From Isoetes taiwanensis (taxonomy: Eukaryota > Streptophyta > Lycopodiopsida > Isoetales > Isoetaceae): a stretch of 64,000 nucleotides of DNA. The position numbers and the translations under genes were made by a program. The stretch's first letter is position 1. Each line of letters starts with the position of its first letter. Positions 61,401 through 64,000 of this stretch are shown here, one piece after another. The stretch lies in contig JAJEKV010000003.1 of the NCBI GenBank assembly GCA_021234155.1, positions 33,403,166 to 33,467,165 of the forward strand, written 5' to 3'. The notes under the pieces are model-generated. The model did no database searches, had not been told where the DNA came from, and saw nothing but the letters and a program-made list of their open reading frames with translations.

Positions 61401-61950
61401 CAAATGAAACTTGGGAAATGTTACTCAACCCAATACGTGTAGATACTGATGATTACCAAGCACCAAACACCAATACCTTGCGCTCAAATCCCAAAGTCTA
61501 TATGTCCAACTACATCCTACTCCAACAACACCTCAACACCTAAGCAGAACTTAGTAATGCAAGTGCGTACCATCACCTTCACAAAATGTCAATGTCTTAA
61601 AATAGCAATTTCGATTCAAATACTCTATTGTCTACAACTACAACTTAAGCCACTTCACTCTCCGGCCATGGAGGGCAACCCTCCGTGCGTAGCACCTTGT
61701 TTTCTTTGTCACATCTTCATTTCGTTTAGGATTAATAGATGTTTTTGCGCAAAATGCCAAAGGCCCAATCAAAATGATGGGTCATTAGGAAATTATTGAA
61801 AATAGGCTTGGAAATGAGCAGATCCCAAATGAATCAATTTGGAACGGCAGCCTTCAATCTTTGCATAGACCGATTTTGCGGATCGAATCGGACTTGGGTA
61901 ATACTTAGTTTCCATGTCCGACTTTTTGCCATTGGTATCTTCTTGTTAAA
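55441..61950. other. No gene recognised
   Basis: Frames of 60-122 residues occur on both strands (for example 57977-58261, 58125-58493, 60358-60567 plus). Some short stretches look protein-like (KWPGTKRQYVVLGFNKGARF near 59157; GYQREFFGYVKGHGGKAFSP near 60430), and a GTGAGT donor follows the first one near 59250. I could not connect them into a gene or recognise a family. A decayed multi-exon transposon gene is possible. Confidence 0.3.
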
Positions 61951-62336
61951 GCCAAATATCCCACATGCAGATGCTAAGATGGGGACAAAAGTTCTTATAT
62001 ATTGATAGGGATAATAAAGTTAAAACTTCAATAAGCCAGGTAGATGAGTACCGTATTTAACTATTCTTTCGCCTTTTACTAAAGAATAAATTTGTGCTCG
62101 TCACAAATCGCTTGAGATATGCCATTTTTGGGGATGCCTTCTTTTTAGGAGAGGGTTCAACAAAAACCAAATAGAACATCTTGCAAAGCCTTTTGCTTAT
62201 TATTGAAACTAAAGGTTTGTAATGGAATTAATATCGGACACCTATGTAAGGCAAACCATTAGGATAGAAGAGAGCTAAACTGATTGTGAAGCTTATAATA
62301 AGGGAATATTGTAAATTGAATAAAAAGAACTCACCC
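61951..62336. repeat. ~0.4-kb direct repeat, copy 1
   Basis: Runs from GCCAAATATCCCACATGC to GAATAAAAAGAACTCACC. It contains TATTCTTT...AAAGAATA, an 8-bp inverted repeat with an 11-nt loop (62071-62097). Copies: 63391-63828 and 63831 to the window end. Confidence 0.85.
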
Positions 62337-63390
62337 CGCAGATTTTGAGATGCCCTCGATACATAAGGTGCATGAGATGCAAGAATTAGCTATATATTAG
62401 AATGTAACGAGAGAGAGACCAAACACATTTTCGTCCCTTTCCATTTACATTGATAGAGAAACTATACATTCCATAGCATACCCTTAGCATTGATCATTGA
62501 CGTGTTGTGTGGCACAAGGGAATGGCTAAAGAACTATGTAGCTAGTTGCAAAGTGTTTTTCGCATTTAAGGATGCTCATTTCTTTTCCTCAATCCCAGTT
62601 TTTGCGACACATAGTAGTCAATTATGTTTGTCTATGCATGCTTGTATGGTATGTCTTCTACCTTATGCTTTTTTTATGCTGAATTTTATGTTCTACACCT
62701 TAGCTTGTTATCCTAAATTTTCTTTTTATGCTTTTGTTTGTAATTCATTAAAAGGTTTTGTCTGCAGATTGTAAATATGGCCTTTCATACATTTGGTTAG
62801 TAGATACATTGAGACTTTACACAAAGATGATCCGAGTTGAGACGTTGAGTATTTTGTTAACAATTACATATTGATCCGCCACAAGAAAGGCATCACATCG
62901 CATCGAGGTTCATGAGATGCAAGCTAATGGTGTGAATTAAGTACATAAGCTGAATGGAATTGGAACTCACCTTTAAAGTTGAGAAATTTAAGAAATTTTT
63001 GTCAACAATTACATCTGCTTGGAAGGAAGGTATCATTGTTGGCACATAGGGTAGATGAACAATCGATTAAATGAACCGACTACATAGATGAATGACACTC
63101 ATTCACTTTTTGTCCAATTGTGGAAAATATAGATTCCCATTGCATGCCCCATGAAGCATGGCAAGTGAGCTAGATCTCACTGTGTGAGCTAGGCAAGGAA
63201 GCCTAAAAGGATATACCTATAAGGGGGAATATAACGCCATTTAGTCCAATCACTACCGCGAAGGTTTGAAGACTTCGGGCATGGACCGAGACATTAGTCT
63301 TTGTTGGCTATATGAATTGTGCTCTACCAAATTTTGTTGGTAATATGACAGGATTTTAAGTCATAATGAGTAAACAAAAGCATATCTTGT
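62337..63390. other. No gene seen
   Basis: Unassigned sequence between repeat copies. The frame 62490-62774 (94 residues, hydrophobic C-terminal half) has no family features. Confidence 0.35.
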
Positions 63391-63828
63391 GCCAAATATC
63401 CCACATGCCGATGCTAAGATGGGGACAAAAGTTCTTATATATTGATAGGGGATAACAAATAAAATCCTCAAGAAGTCGCGGTGATGAGCACAGAGCTTAA
63501 CTATTCTTTTCGGGCTTTTACTAAAGAATACCGTAAATTGGTCACAAATCGCGGCATATGCCATTTTTGTGATGCCTTCTGAGAGGGCTCAACAACAAAC
63601 TAAATAGAACATCTTGCAAAGCCTTTTATTCTGAGATCCCAATTGGTGCTTGTAATAGGCTTTGTAAATCTGCTTTTTGATTCGGACTTATTATTGAAAC
63701 CAAAGCAGCTTGCAATGGAATTAATATCGGACACCTATGTAAGGCAACCATTAGGATAGAAGAGAGCAAAACCGATTCTTTGAAGCTTATAATAAGGGAA
63801 TATTGTAAATTGAATAAAAGAACTCACC
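63391..63828. repeat. ~0.4-kb direct repeat, copy 2
   Basis: Same order of blocks as copy 1 with an extra ~50 bp near 63630-63690. The TATTCTTT...AAAGAATA hairpin is kept although its loop has changed length. Confidence 0.85.
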
Positions 63829-63830
63829 TC

Positions 63831-64000
63831 GCAAATATCCCACATGCCGGGATGATAAGATGGACAAAAGTTCTTATATATTCATATGGGATAATAAAAT
63901 TTAAAACTTCAAAGAAGTCGTTAGCGGATGAGCACGAGGCGAACTATTCTTTCGCCTTTTACTAAAGAATACCGTGTGTGCTCGCGTCACAAATCGCAAG
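63831..64000. repeat. ~0.4-kb direct repeat, copy 3 (cut by window end)
   Basis: Begins 440 bp after copy 2, in tandem with it, and continues beyond the window. This suggests the start of a satellite-like array. Confidence 0.8.

Overview
The window reads as nuclear DNA of a land plant with a large, repeat-rich genome. Supporting evidence: two plant-type tRNA-Val genes, an A1-family (nepenthesin-like) aspartic protease, Helitron PIF1 helicase, several LINE lineages, an LTR end with an initiator-tRNA-Met primer-binding site, a MULE-like transposase with two short GT-AG introns, and very low coding density. The transposon types made me think of a fern or other seedless plant, but that is a weak inference; no species call is made.

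Layout. 1-1467 holds no gene I can support. 1468-5954 is a 5'-truncated, decayed LINE on the minus strand (ORF1 fragment, endonuclease, reverse transcriptase, zinc knuckle, hairpins, ATTCT tail) between possible 9-bp target duplications. 5981-21771 is a tandem array of about 2.2-kb units, each with a short collagen-like Gly-X-Y reading frame on the minus strand, a 35-bp inverted repeat and a variable number of ~0.5-kb subrepeats. Two insertions interrupt it: a SINE-like element (6795-7830) and a 4.3-kb block (14366-18656) whose right part is an inverted relative of that element. 22929-24739 carries tRNA-Val(AAC), tRNA-Val(CAC) and an inverted duplication that includes the 3' half of the latter. 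24746-26480 is a broken ORF that fuses a LINE segment in frame to Helitron helicase. 27971-28628 is a short L1 insertion with poly(A) and an 11-bp target duplication. 28981-31735 is a 1.18-kb tandem duplication with long purine tracts. 31938-33252 is the one good host-gene candidate, a secreted aspartic protease with a C-terminal frameshift. 34061-36155 has direct repeats and a TGACG-rich segment. 36166-38028 is a decayed MULE-like transposase. 38349-39959 is an LTR plus PBS (minus strand) that abuts a LINE (39962-41385). Huge CT arrays and further LINE/SINE copies follow to about 49.7 kb. 50834-55440 contains at least 24 copies of a 16-bp AT palindrome, often spaced about 28 bp apart. The rest to 64 kb has no recognised gene and ends in ~0.4-kb direct repeats.

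There is no operon-like cooperation here; the story is nested mobile elements. The most unusual signals are (1) five hairpins with different but perfectly paired 9-10 bp stems around one conserved 45-53 nt core, in at least two element types, (2) the spaced palindrome array at 51-55 kb, (3) the LINE-Helitron fusion ORF, and (4) the collagen-like repeat array with its perfect 35-bp hairpin.
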